DNA from: CAXMST01 sp963700785
Lineage (GTDB): Bacteria; Actinomycetota; Thermoleophilia; Solirubrobacterales; 70-9
Assembly: GCA_963700785.1 (NCBI GenBank)
Contig: CAVOYZ010000008.1
Location: forward strand, 219,966-283,965
Direction of reading: 5' to 3'
Length of the DNA stretch: 64,000 nucleotides
Of this stretch, positions 16,317-26,201 are shown in pieces; positions within the stretch are counted from its first letter, which is position 1, and each line of letters opens with the position of its first letter. The translations under genes were made by a program, and so were the position numbers. Under the pieces are notes generated by a model. It was not told the DNA's origin. It did not search any database and saw only the letters and a list, made by a program, of their open reading frames with translations.

Positions 16317-17936
16317 TCAGTGGCGGAAGTGGCGCCGGCCGGTGAACACCATCGAGACCCCGGCCGCGTCGCAGGCGGCGATCACCTCGGCGTCCCGCTT
16401 CGAGCCGCCGGGCTGGATGATCGCCGCGGCGCCCGAGTCGATCACCTGCTGGGGTCCGTCGGCGAACGGGAAGAAGGCGTCGGATGCGACCGCGCAGCCG
16501 TCGAGCACGGTCGCGGCCCGCTCCCCGAACGCGTCGCCCGCCTTCTCGACAGCGATCCTCGACGAGTCCACCCGGCTCATCTGTCCGGCCCCGATCCCAA
16601 CCGTGGCCCCGTCCTTGGCCAGGACGATCGCATTCGAGCGCACGTGGCGGCAGACCTTCCAGGCGAACAGCAGGTCCTCCCACTGCCCCTCGGAGGGCGA
16701 GGCCTTGGTGACGACGTCCATCGACTCGCGGTCGTCCCGACCGGAGTCCGTGTCCTGGACCAGCGCCCCTCCGCGCACCCGCTTGATGTCGACGCTGGGA
16801 ATGAAGGTGCGCTGCTCGGTGTCCTCGAGGATCCGGATCGCCTCCTTGCGGGTGAGGACCTCCATCGCGTCCTCGTCGTAGCCGGGCGCGAGCAGCACCT
16901 CGATGAAGTTCTCGGCGAGTCGCTCGGCAAGGTCCCGGTCGATCGGCTCGTTGAAGGTGATCACGCCGCCGAAGGCCGAGGTCGGGTCGCAGGCGAGCGC
17001 CTGCTCATAGGCCTCGCCCACGGTGGCACCGATCGCGACTCCGCACGGGTTGTTGTGCTTGACGATCACGCAGGCCGGCGTCCCCTCGAGGTCGACCAGC
17101 GCCTTGCGGGCCGAGTCGAGATCGAGCACGTTGTTGAACGAGAGCGCCCGCCCGTGCTTCTTGGAGATCATGCTGAGCACGTGCGAGCGGGCCCCGACGT
17201 CCGCGTACAGCGCCGCGCGTTGATGCGGATTCTCGCCGTAGGAGAGGTCGAGGAACTTCTCCAGGGAGACCGTCAGGTGACCCGGGAAGGCTTCATAGCC
17301 CGCGGCGAACCAGCCGCTGATCGCTGCGTCGTAGCGGGCCGTGTAGGCGAACGCCTCGTTCGCGAGCCAGTGCCTGGTGTCGCCCGAGATCTCACCATCG
17401 GAGGCGTCGAGCTCGGCGAGTACGGCGTCGTAGCTCTCAGGACGGACGACGACGGCGACGTGCAGGTGGTTCTTGGCCGCGGCTCGGATCATCGTCGGGC
17501 CACCGATGTCGATGTTCTCGAGTGCCTCGCCCTCGCTCACGTCGAGCTTCGCGACCGCCCGCTCGAACGGGTAGAGGTTCGTGCAGACGAGGTCGATCGG
17601 CTCGATCCCCTCGCTCGCGAGAGTTGCCATGTGCTCGGGGTCGTCGCGCTTGGCGAGCAGCGCCGCGTGAAGGCGTGGATGCAGGGTCTTCACCCTGCCT
17701 CCGAGGATCTCCGCCTGTCCGGTCAGCTCCTCGACCGAGGTCACCGCGACCCCGGCCGCGCTGAGCTCCCGCGCCGTGCCCCCGGTGGAGATCAGCTCGA
17801 CCCCGATCGAGCTCAGCCCGCGGGCGAAGTCGACGACGCCGGTCTTGTCGGAGACGGAGATCAGGGCCCGCTTGATCTTCAGCGGGTGACGGGGGGAGTC
17901 GTGTTCGCGGGCCGCCGCGTCGGTGCCCTCGATCAT
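16317..17936 (-). CDS. purH: Bifunctional AICAR transformylase / IMP cyclohydrolase PurH
   Basis: Last two steps of IMP synthesis: formylation of AICAR with 10-formyl-THF and ring closure. 539 residues, slightly longer than usual. The N-terminal MGS-like cyclohydrolase domain shows ALISVSDKTGVVDFARGL, LISTGGTARELSAAG and GRVKTLHPRLHAALLA. The C-terminal transformylase domain shows NPHQRAALYAD, VIVKHNNPCGVAIG, SAFGGVITFN and VASDAFFPFADG, and ends GRRHFRH. The start overlaps the purN stop by 4 bases. Confidence 0.97.
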   Translation of the reverse strand: MIEGTDAAAREHDSPRHPLKIKRALISVSDKTGVVDFARGLSSIGVELISTGGTARELSAAGVAVTSVEELTGQAEILGGRVKTLHPRLHAALLAKRDDPEHMATLASEGIEPIDLVCTNLYPFERAVAKLDVSEGEALENIDIGGPTMIRAAAKNHLHVAVVVRPESYDAVLAELDASDGEISGDTRHWLANEAFAYTARYDAAISGWFAAGYEAFPGHLTVSLEKFLDLSYGENPHQRAALYADVGARSHVLSMISKKHGRALSFNNVLDLDSARKALVDLEGTPACVIVKHNNPCGVAIGATVGEAYEQALACDPTSAFGGVITFNEPIDRDLAERLAENFIEVLLAPGYDEDAMEVLTRKEAIRILEDTEQRTFIPSVDIKRVRGGALVQDTDSGRDDRESMDVVTKASPSEGQWEDLLFAWKVCRHVRSNAIVLAKDGATVGIGAGQMSRVDSSRIAVEKAGDAFGERAATVLDGCAVASDAFFPFADGPQQVIDSGAAAIIQPGGSKRDAEVIAACDAAGVSMVFTGRRHFRH

Positions 17937-18559
17937 CGCTTGTCGATCCTCACCAGGCGGGGATTCCGCTCGTCGATCCGCACCCGTCCCTCCGCGATCA
18001 ACTCGATCGCCCGCGGCAGCAGGCGGTGCTCGACCCGGTGGATCTGATCCTCGAGCTCCTCGATCGGCCGAGTGTATGTGAGCTCGATCGGTTCCTGCAG
18101 GATGATCGGGCCGGTGTCGACGCCGGCGTCGACGAAGTGCACGGTGACGCCGCTGACCCGGACGCCGTGACGGTACGCCTGGCCGATCGCGTCAAGGCCC
18201 GGGAAGCTCGGCAACAGGGCCGGGTGGACGTTGATCACGCGGCCGTCAAAGCGCTCGATGAAGCTCGCGCAGAGGAGCTGCATGTAGCCGGCGAGCACGA
18301 CGAGCTGAACGCCGCGCTCGCCGAGCCAGTCTGCGATCGCCAGGTCGCGCTGCTCGCGGGTCTCGTGCTCGGAGGCGACGAACGAGCGGGTCGCGATGCC
18401 GGCGTCCGCGGCGCGCGAGAGCGCCCTCGCCTCGGGCTGGTCGGAGCCGACCGCGACCACCTCAGCCGCGCCCCTGCCGTGCAGGCTGTCGAGGATCGCC
18501 TGCAGGTTGGTGCCGCTGCCGGAGGCCAGGACCGCGACGCGCAGGGGTTGCTCGTTCAT
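17933..18559 (-). CDS. purN: Phosphoribosylglycinamide formyltransferase PurN
   Basis: Transfers formyl from 10-formyl-THF to GAR, the third purine step. 208 residues. VLASGSGTNLQAILDSL binds the phosphate, and the catalytic Asn-His-Asp set is represented by RVINVHPALLPSFPG and HFVDAGVDTGPIILQ. The start ATG 18559 is 37 bases downstream of the purF stop. It is the formyl-THF-dependent enzyme, unlike PurT. Confidence 0.96.
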   Translation of the reverse strand: MNEQPLRVAVLASGSGTNLQAILDSLHGRGAAEVVAVGSDQPEARALSRAADAGIATRSFVASEHETREQRDLAIADWLGERGVQLVVLAGYMQLLCASFIERFDGRVINVHPALLPSFPGLDAIGQAYRHGVRVSGVTVHFVDAGVDTGPIILQEPIELTYTRPIEELEDQIHRVEHRLLPRAIELIAEGRVRIDERNPRLVRIDKR

Positions 18560-18596
18560 TCCGGCCCGATGCTATTCGCGGCCGCAGCGGGGTCGC

Positions 18597-20039
18597 TCAA
18601 CGCCCGGCCGGGATCGTCTCGATCTCCTCCAGCGCGAACTTGCTGTTGCCGCCGCCGTTGTCGCCGAGCGGGTAGCGGCCGGTGAAGCATGCGTCGCAGT
18701 GGTCCTCAGCCGGTGTGCCGATCGCCTCGTAGACGCCGTCGAGCGACAGGTAGGCGAGTGAGTCCGCGTCGACGTGCTCGGCGATCTGATCGACGGTGCG
18801 CCGATGGGCGATCATCTCCTCGCGGGTCGACATGTCGACCCCGTAGTGGCAGGGGTTGCGGATCGGCGGCGCGGAGATCCGAAGATGGACCTCCTCGGCG
18901 CCCGCGTCCCGGAGCATGCCGACGATCTGCCGGGTCGTGTTCCCCCGCACGATCGAGTCATCGACGACCACCACCCGGCGACCGGCGATGATCTCCGGGA
19001 GCGGGTTGAACTTCAGCCTGAGGCCGTGCTTCCGGAGCTCCTGGCCAGGCTGGATGAAGGTGCGGGCCACGTAGCGGTTCTTGATCAGGCCGTCGTCCTT
19101 GGGAATCCCCGAGGCGCGCGAGAAGCCGGCAGCCGCGGGGTTGCCCGAGTCGGGGACGGCGATCACCAGGTCCGCATCGACCGGAGCCTCGCGCCAGAGG
19201 ATCTCGCCCATCCGGCCGCGGACCTGCTGGACCACCCGGCCCTCGAGCCGCGAATCGGGCCGCGAGAAGTAGATCTGCTCGAAGACGCAGAACGAGGTCC
19301 GCTTCGGCTTCACCGCCTGCCGCACCTCGAGGCCCTTGGCGCTGAGCGAGACCATCTCGCCCGGGTTGACCTCACGCAGCAGCTCGGCGCCGATGATGTC
19401 GAAGGCGCAGCTCTCCGAGGCAACGACGAAGCTCTCCCCGAGGCGGCCGAGCACCAGCGGCCGGACCCCGTGTGGATCTCGGAAGGCGACGACGGCGTGC
19501 TTGGTCATCACCACGGTCGAGAACGCACCCTCGAGCTTCTGGATCGCCCCGACCACCGCGTCCTCGACGGTGCGCTCCGGCGAGGATGAGACCAGCGCGG
19601 CGATGATCTCCGAGTCGGAGGTGCCGCGAAACCTGAGGTCGTGGGTCTCCTGCAGCTCCGTGAACAGCTCGACCGCGTTGGTCAGGTTGCCGTTGTGGGC
19701 CAGCGCGACCTCGCGGCCGTCGTCACGCCACACCGGCTGCGTGTTCTCCCAGCCCGCACCGCCGGTGGTCGAATAGCGCACGTGGCCGATCGCGGCCTCC
19801 CCCTGCAGGGCACTGAGCTTCTGCTCGTCGAACACCTGCGAGACGAGCCCGAGGTCGCGAAGCGTCGTGATGTGGCCGCCCTCGCAGGTCGCGATGCCCG
19901 CCGATTCCTGACCGCGGTGCTGGAGCGCGTAGAGAGCGAAGTAGGCGAGGCGCGAGACGTCGTGTCCCGGCGCGTAGACACCGAACACTCCACACTCGTC
20001 TCTCGGGCCCTCGCGGGCATCGAACATGGTCTCGCTCAA
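18597..20039 (-). CDS. purF: Amidophosphoribosyltransferase PurF
   Basis: Committed step of purine synthesis: PRPP plus glutamine to phosphoribosylamine. 480 residues. After a 15-residue propeptide (MSETMFDAREGPRDE) the catalytic Cys16 lies in CGVFGVYAPG. GlnN-type glutaminase motifs include YFALYALQHRGQESAGI, GHVRYSTTGG and HNGNLTNA. The PRPP motif is VVVVDDSIVRGNTTRQIV. Cys residues in DHCDACFTGRYP near the C-terminus fit the Fe-S-containing Bacillus-type enzyme. A 108-base gap (20040-20147) separates it from purL; a short GGGG/CCCC hairpin there has no T-run. Confidence 0.97.
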   Translation of the reverse strand: MSETMFDAREGPRDECGVFGVYAPGHDVSRLAYFALYALQHRGQESAGIATCEGGHITTLRDLGLVSQVFDEQKLSALQGEAAIGHVRYSTTGGAGWENTQPVWRDDGREVALAHNGNLTNAVELFTELQETHDLRFRGTSDSEIIAALVSSSPERTVEDAVVGAIQKLEGAFSTVVMTKHAVVAFRDPHGVRPLVLGRLGESFVVASESCAFDIIGAELLREVNPGEMVSLSAKGLEVRQAVKPKRTSFCVFEQIYFSRPDSRLEGRVVQQVRGRMGEILWREAPVDADLVIAVPDSGNPAAAGFSRASGIPKDDGLIKNRYVARTFIQPGQELRKHGLRLKFNPLPEIIAGRRVVVVDDSIVRGNTTRQIVGMLRDAGAEEVHLRISAPPIRNPCHYGVDMSTREEMIAHRRTVDQIAEHVDADSLAYLSLDGVYEAIGTPAEDHCDACFTGRYPLGDNGGGNSKFALEEIETIPAGR

Positions 20040-20147
20040 GGGAAAAGTGGCCTCCGCTCACCGGCCTATCGAAGCGCTCGGGCAGGCGACTGACCTGCGG
20101 GCCAAGGCTAGCAGCGGCAGGGGCTGACTCCCCTCGCGCCGAGCCTG

Positions 20148-22347
20148 CTAGAGGCGATCGCCGAGCGAGCGCCACGCCCGCGCCGCCTCGGCCGTGCTGG
20201 TCGCGATGCGGACCCCGGCGGCCTCGATCGCCAGCCCCGTCCCCCCGGCCCGGCCGAGAGCAGCCCCGCCGGCGGCATCGACCAGAGGCTCGAGGCGCTC
20301 GGCCGGGCCGCCGACCACGAACCCGCCGCTGCCCTCGCCGAACAGCCACTGCTCGGCGCTGCCGCCACGCGAGGAGATCAGGTCGCCGAGGTCGACCTCG
20401 AGCCCGATCTCGCCGGCGATCGCGCACTCCGCCAGCGCGCATGCGAGGCCGCCGTCGCTGACGTCGTGGGCGAAGCTCAGGCCGCCGTCCCGGACCGCCT
20501 CGCGGACCGCGGCGATCGCCGCTGCGCAGGCGGCGATGTCGGGTCCCGGCAGGCCCGGCGAGAGCTCGCCCCGCTGCTTCGCGAGCTCCGAGCCCGCGAG
20601 CGCGGGTGCGAAGGGCCCGATCAGCGCGATCAGATCGCCCGCGGCCGGCGCCAGGCCGGCCGTGACCGCCGGATCGGGAAGCTCGCCGACCATCCCGACC
20701 ACCGGCGTCGGGTAGATCGGTCCCCCGTCCGTCTCGTTGTAGAGGGAGACGTTGCCGCCGACGACCGGGACGGCGAGGGCCTCGCAGGCATCGGCCAGCC
20801 CCTGGGTCGAGCGGTCGAGTTGCCAGGCGACCGTCGGTCGCTCCGGGTTGCCGAAGTTGAGGCAGTTCGTGAGCCCGAGCGGCTCGGCGCCGACGCAGGC
20901 GAGGTTCGCCGCGCACTCGAGCACCGCCTCGACGGTGCCCGCGTAGGGCTCGCAGGCGACGCGGCGCCCGTTGCCGTCGATCGAGACGGCGACGCCGCTG
21001 CCGGTCTCGGCGATCTGCAGGACCGCGGCGTCGGCCTGCTCGGGGCGGCGAACGGTCCGCGACTGGACGATCGGGTCGTACTGCTCGAATGCCCAGCGCT
21101 TCGAGGCGATCGTCGGCGAGGCCAGCAGGGCGAGCATCACCTCTGTCGGGTCGTCGGCCCCCAGCGTCCTGCGGTTGCCGTAGATCCATTCCCCCGGATC
21201 GGCGGGGTCGAGGTCGTACAGCGGGCACTCGTCGACGAGCAGCGCAACCGGGATGTCGCCGACCTGCCGCTCGCCGTCGAAGATCCGGATCGCGTCGCCG
21301 CCGGTCACCTCGCCGATCACCGTGCCGCCGGTCTCCCATCTGGCGCAGATCTCGAGCACCGCGCCGACCTTCTCCGGCTCGACGATCGCCAGCATCCGCT
21401 CCTGCGATTCGCTGACCATCACCTCGAACGGCTCGAGGTCCGGATTCCGCTTCGGCACCCTGGCGACGTCGAGGTCGAGGCCGACGCCCCCGGCCGCCGC
21501 CATCTCCGCCGAGGACGAGGTCAGCCCGGCGGCGCCGAGATCCTGAAGCGAGACCAGCAGCTCCCTGGCAGAGCAGCTCGAGGCAGCATTCCATCACCTT
21601 CTTCTCCTCGAACGGATCGCCGATCTGAACCGTCGGGCGCTTCTCGTCCCCCTGCTCGAGCTCAGCCGAGGCGAGCACCGAGGCGCCGCCGATCCCGTCG
21701 CGGCCGGTCGAGGCGCCCATCAGCACGACCGCGTTGCCGACCCCCGCGGCCGCGGCACGGACCATCGAGGAGGTCTTGGCGAGCCCGACGCACATCGCGT
21801 TGACGAGGCAGTTCTGCTCGTACGGTGCCTCGAAGTAGACCTCGCCGCCGATCGTCGGCACCCCGATCGAGTTCCCGTAGTGGCCGATGCCGGCGACCAC
21901 GTGCTCGAACAGGTAGCGGGAGCGCTCGGAGTCGAGCTCGCCGAAGCGCAGCGAGTCGAGCACCGCGATCGGCCGGGCACCGAGCGCGAAGACGTCGCGG
22001 AGGATGCCGCCGACCCCGGTCGCCGCGCCCTGGAACGGCTCGACCGCGGAGGGGTGGTTGTGCGACTCGACCTTGAACGCGATCGAGTGCCCCGAGCCGA
22101 TCTCGACCGCGCCGGCGTTCTCGCCCGGGCCCATCACCACGCGCGGGCCCTCCGTCGGCAACCGCCGAAGCAGCTTCTTCGAGTGCTTGTAGGCGCAGTG
22201 CTCCGACCACAGCAGCGAGAACATCGCCAGCTCGACGTCGTTGGGCTCGCGGCCCATGCCCGCGCAGATCAGCTCGAACTCGTGGTCGGTGAGCCCGAGC
22301 TCGCGGTACTTCGGCGTGTCAGTCGCGGCGCTCATCGCAGCGCCCAT
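20148..22347 (-). CDS. purL: Phosphoribosylformylglycinamidine synthase subunit PurL (one frameshift)
   Basis: ATP-dependent amidation of FGAR, working with PurS and PurQ (both encoded at 42.8-43.7 kb). About 733 residues, the small-PurL size. The start region has LGLTDHEFELICAGMGREPN, then SLLWSEHCAYKHSKKLLRRL, GPGENAGAVEIG, FKVESHNHPSAVEPFQGAAT and MGASTGRDGIGGASVLAS. Near 21565 an extra G in a GGG run breaks the frame: CCLELLCQ must go on to ELLVSLQDLGAAGLTSSSAE. The rest (GNVSLYNETDGGPIYPTPVV, SFAHDVSDGGLACALAECAI) is intact to the stop at 20148. An out-of-frame tail running on to 19723 is an artefact. Confidence 0.95.
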
Positions 22348-22395
22348 TCAACTAGGCGGCCGCGCGGAACGGCAGCGGCGAGGATCGCCACCGGC

Positions 22396-24226
22396 TCAGT
22401 CGTAGCCGAGCTCGGCCAGCAGCACACCGGCGACGTCTGCGAAGGCCGCGGCATCCTCGTCGCTGAGCCGCTCGCGCCAGGCCCCGACCGGCCCCAGCTC
22501 GGCCTCGATCGCGGCGCGCTCAGGTGGGTCGATCATCGCCTCGTCGAAGTCGAGCTCGAGGAAACGCACAGACGTCGCGCAGGACCGGCTCGGTGTCGGT
22601 CAGCAGCCGCTCGTAGCGAACCTCGAGATAGCGCTCGATCAGGTGCTCCTGCTGGCGCGCGGCGTTGACCTTCTTCTCCCAGCGCTGCCCGACGACCAGC
22701 GCCTTGCCGGGATCGAGCTGACCCGGCTTCGCGGCGGCCGTGTCACGACCGTCGCGGATCACGTGGATGAAGTGGGCCTCGTTCAACGCCCGCTGGATCC
22801 TGCGCATGCGCTTCAGGTAGGCCGGCGTCTCGTCGCCCCAGCGTGACGTCCCGGCCCGCTCGTTCAGCATCCCGTAGAACTCGCGCAGCACGGCCGCCGC
22901 CTTGAGGTCGTCGAGGGCCTCGATCCGGCGTTGCATCTCCGCCTCGTCGATGCCGAGCTCCGCCAGCGGCCGCGCTGCGGCCATCACCTTGACGACCCGC
23001 TCTGCGGTCACCGGCTCGGATCGGATCGTCTCCGCCAGCTTCGGGACGAAGCCGGTCTCGGCGACCATCGTCACCTCGGGGTGGGCGGCGAGCATCGCGC
23101 TCAGCAGGGTCGTGCCGGAGCGGGCGGCGCCGACCACGAACGGCGCGGGGTCACGGCGCTCGGCCGGGGGACGGATGCCGGTCGCGTGCCCGGCGACGTT
23201 CAACGCCCGGCGCAGCGACCGGGGCAGTCGCGGTCCGCTGCGCGGCTCATGGACGCCGTCGCCGTTGGCGCCGCCGAGCGTGTCCGCCTCGTATCCGAGG
23301 TCGAGCAGCAGGTCGCCGGCCAGTGCCTCGTATGTCGCCTGGTCGGCCGGGGTCATCTTCGTTCTGTAGCCGCCGACGAGCGACGGGTTCGGCGGCTCGA
23401 AGGTCTTCTCGTGGCTCTTCAGCCTGCGCTCCGCCGACTGCGGGTCACGGCCCTTGCCCCGCGGAAGCTCCCGGGCCTTCTCCTTGAGCCGCTCCTCGGC
23501 CCGCTCGTGGTAGCCGAGCATCGCCGGATCGAAGTCGAGCTCGATGAACTCGCAGATCCGGCGCAGCTGGCCCTCGGTGTCGAGCACGAGGTCCTCGAAC
23601 CGGACCTCCATGTAGTAGCCGAGGTAGGGCTGCTGCGCGCGGCCTCGCAGGACTCGTCCCCGCCAGCGATCGGCGGCGGCCTCGATCGTCTCGGGCCCGA
23701 AGCTCTGCTTGAGGATCGACAGGGCGACGTCGCGACCGTCGCGGATCAGGTGAACGAAGCGCGCCTCCGGGAGGTACTCCTGGATCTCGCGCATGCGCTT
23801 CACATAGCCGGGGGTCTTGTCGCCCCAGCGCGGTGGGCCGCCCTGCTGCTCGCCGTAGATCCTGAAGAACTCACGCACCGCGGCGGGCCCGGTCAGCTCG
23901 GGCAACGCCGCCCATCGCTCCGCCAGCTCGGAGGCCTCGATGTGGAAGTCGCCCCAGCGACGATGCGAGGTCAGCATCTCGAGCATCCGCTCGGGACTGG
24001 CCCCGTGCTTCTCGCGGGCCTTGATCAGGTCGGGAATGAAGTGCGTCTCCGAGGGAATCGCGAGCTCGGGGTGGGCGTCGAGCATCAGCCGCAGCAGCGT
24101 CGTTCCCGAGCGCGTCGCGCCGACCACGAACGGCGCCGGCGCCGGCCCCTTTGCCGCTCGCCGGATCGCGCGTCGGCGGCTCCGGTAGCCGGTGACGCTG
24201 CGGAGCAGCTCGCGCCTCGCCTTCAC
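22396..24226 (-). CDS. Tandem double-domain sulfotransferase (C-terminal frameshift)
   Basis: Two complete sulfotransferase domains lie in one 610-residue frame. Domain 1 (about 30-315) has the 5'-phosphosulfate loop FVVGATRSGTTLLRLML, WGDKTPGYVKRM and the 3'-phosphate motif VHLIRDGRDVALS. Domain 2 (about 350-610) has FVVGAARSGTTLLSAML, WGDETPAYLKRMRRIQ and IHVIRDGRDTAAAK. A linker of about 35 residues joins them. Near 22565 an extra T in TTT breaks the frame; corrected, it ends as VAGVLLAELGYD at TGA 22396-22398 like its neighbours. The start overlaps the preceding glycosyltransferase (ATGA). Domain 2 is more divergent. Two adjacent genes joined by errors is possible but would need two indels. 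Confidence 0.75.
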
Positions 24227-25317
24227 GATCGAGCCCCCAGCGCCCGATCGATCAGCGCGCCGTAGTCGGCGACCGTCCGCGACCAGCTCAGCTCTTCGCG
24301 GGTCCGCAGCGCGCCCTCGGTCAGGCGGGCGCGCTCGGCCGGGTCGGCGAGCCGCTCGATCGCGGCGGTGAGGCCGGCCACGTCCGGCTTCATCGAGGGG
24401 ATCCCCGAGTCCGCGGTGCCGTCCTCGACGTCGGCCACGAGAAGTCCGTTGACGCCGTCACGGACCACCTCGTTCATCGGTGGGCTGTCGTTGGTGATCT
24501 GGGGCATCCCGAAGGCGACCGCCTCGTAGAGGAACAGCCCGAGGCCCTCCCAGCGGCTCGGGCCCAGGCAGACGTCGCAGGACGCGAACAGGCGCAGATG
24601 CTCGGCGGTCTCCATGTCGTCGACGATCAGCTCGATCCGCGGGTCGGCCTCGGCGGCCTTGGTCAGGTAGCCCATCCGCCGCTCGAGCTGGGCCTTGAAG
24701 ATCAGCCGCAGGTTCTCGCCGCGGGCCGCCTGGAACGCCTCGACCACCTCCTTGTGCGGCTTGCGGGGCCCGAGCAACGCCCCCGGGAAGTAGAAGCGGA
24801 TCAGCTCGTCCTTGGAGCGATCGACCGGCACCTCGAGCAGCTCGCGGTGCAGGCCCCACTGAACGAACGGGCTCTCGATGCCCAGCTCCGCGTAGCGGGC
24901 CTGCTCGCAACGGGTCATCGAGTAGAGCACGTCGTAGGCGGCCGCGGCGGGCGCGGCGTCCTCGGCACCGAACATCTCCCAGACGAAGCGACCCACGGTG
25001 CGGACGCCGGATTCGCGCAGCCGCCGGATCTGATCGTGCTGGTAGCAGTTGTCCCAGTGCACGACGTCGATCGAGTTCTGCTCGATCCAGCGCACGTACT
25101 CGTCGTGGGGCACCTCCCAGTCGGAGGCCTCGGTGACGCCCGGCTGGTCCCAGACGCCGCTGCGGTCGAGGTGCGCGGCCATCGGTCCCTTGTCTCTGGT
25201 CGGTCGCGCCAGGATGAAGGTCTCGTGGCCGGACGCCTCGAGCGCGTCCCGCACGTAGCGCGAGACGAACGCCTGCCCGCGGTTGAACCACTTGGTGACG
25301 ATCCCGACCCGGCTCAC
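24223..25317 (-). CDS. GT4-type glycosyltransferase, island family copy A
   Basis: 364 residues from GTG 25317, chosen for its GTGA overlap with the upstream sulfotransferase stop and its match to the paralogous N-termini (SRVGIVTKWFNRGQAFVSRY). GT-B fold: N-terminal acceptor domain with GHETFILARPT and RTVGRFVWEMF, C-terminal nucleotide-sugar domain with FYFPGALLGPRKPHKEVVEA and CDVCLGPSRWEGLGLFLYEA. The EX7E element EGLGLFLYE marks a retaining GT4-like enzyme. SPPMNEVVRDGVNGLLV follows. No signal peptide or membrane anchor, so it acts in the cytoplasm. Donor and acceptor are unknown. Confidence 0.85.
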   Translation of the reverse strand: MSRVGIVTKWFNRGQAFVSRYVRDALEASGHETFILARPTRDKGPMAAHLDRSGVWDQPGVTEASDWEVPHDEYVRWIEQNSIDVVHWDNCYQHDQIRRLRESGVRTVGRFVWEMFGAEDAAPAAAAYDVLYSMTRCEQARYAELGIESPFVQWGLHRELLEVPVDRSKDELIRFYFPGALLGPRKPHKEVVEAFQAARGENLRLIFKAQLERRMGYLTKAAEADPRIELIVDDMETAEHLRLFASCDVCLGPSRWEGLGLFLYEAVAFGMPQITNDSPPMNEVVRDGVNGLLVADVEDGTADSGIPSMKPDVAGLTAAIERLADPAERARLTEGALRTREELSWSRTVADYGALIDRALGARS

Positions 25318-26201
25318 GTCGTCACCTCGTAGCCGAGCTCGCGCAGCCGCTCGCCGGCGACCTCGTTGTAGGCGGCGAGATCGGCCGGCTCCATCTCGCG
25401 GCGCCACTTGTCGAGCTTGGTCGGGTCAGGCGGCCGGGTCGTCGGCAGGTGATTGTCGATCCGGTATCCGGCAGCCTGCTTCGCGTGGGTGCCCTCGCCG
25501 CGCAGCTCCCCGGCCATCTCCTGCAGCCGTTCGGCCGCGCGCGCGTGGTAGCTCAGCATCCCGGGGTCGTAGTCGAGCTCGATCAGCTCGCAGATTCGCC
25601 CCAGGACCGGCTCGGGGTCGCGGACGAGGTCCTCGTAGCGGGCCTCGAGGTAGCGCTCGCCGCCCAGCCTGCGCGCCTGCTCGCGGGACTTGTCGATCCG
25701 CTTCACCCAGCGGCCGGCCTGCTCGCGCGGCGGCGGCTGCTCGTTGATCGCACGCGCGCTCTGGCTCAGGGCGACGTCGCGACCGTCGCGGATCAGGTGG
25801 ATGAACCTCGCCTCGGGCAGAGCCCGCCCGATCCGCGTGATCGAGAGCATGTAGGCGGGCGTCTTGTCGCCCCACCGCGGCTTCCCCTGGCCCCGTGCGT
25901 AGATCTCGAAGAAGGCGCGGACGGCGGCGCCCGCGTCACCGGGGCCGACCGCCTCGAGCGCTGTGCGCATCGCCGATTCCTCGATCCCGAAGTCGCCCCA
26001 AGTGCGATTCGAGGTGATCGCCGCGAGCATCGTCTCGGCGTCTGCTCCCTCGGCCTTCGACGCCTTGATCAGGTCGGGAACGAAGTGGGTCTCGGGCGGC
26101 ACCGCCAAGGCCGGATGGGCATCGAGCATCATCCGCAACAGGGTCGTGCCCGAGCGGGTCAGGCCGACGACGAACGGAGCCGGGGGGCGCGGGGCGCTCA
26201 T
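25314..26201 (-). CDS. Sulfotransferase, island family
   Basis: 295 residues from ATG 26201 (SAPRPPAPFVVGLTRSGTT), which overlaps the next sulfotransferase stop (ATGA). PAPS-binding 5' loop GLTRSGTTLLRMMLDAHP, substrate-side PPETHFVPDLIKAS, central WGDKTPAYMLSITRIGRAL and 3'-phosphate motif IHLIRDGRDVALSQSARA. The C-terminus GERLRELGYEVTT is shared with all paralogs. Cytoplasmic; would transfer sulfate from PAPS to a hydroxyl or amine. The acceptor is not readable from sequence. Confidence 0.85.
   Translation of the reverse strand: MSAPRPPAPFVVGLTRSGTTLLRMMLDAHPALAVPPETHFVPDLIKASKAEGADAETMLAAITSNRTWGDFGIEESAMRTALEAVGPGDAGAAVRAFFEIYARGQGKPRWGDKTPAYMLSITRIGRALPEARFIHLIRDGRDVALSQSARAINEQPPPREQAGRWVKRIDKSREQARRLGGERYLEARYEDLVRDPEPVLGRICELIELDYDPGMLSYHARAAERLQEMAGELRGEGTHAKQAAGYRIDNHLPTTRPPDPTKLDKWRREMEPADLAAYNEVAGERLRELGYEVTT

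Noticed and set aside
19723..20147. PurL reading on to 19723 (874 codons)
   Set aside because: That frame is only the N-terminal part of PurL followed by out-of-frame sequence. The true C-terminal half lies in the neighbouring frame and ends at 20148.
20101..20147. A terminator between purL and purF
   Set aside because: The GGGG/CCCC hairpin has only about five pairs and no T-run, and the genes belong to one run.
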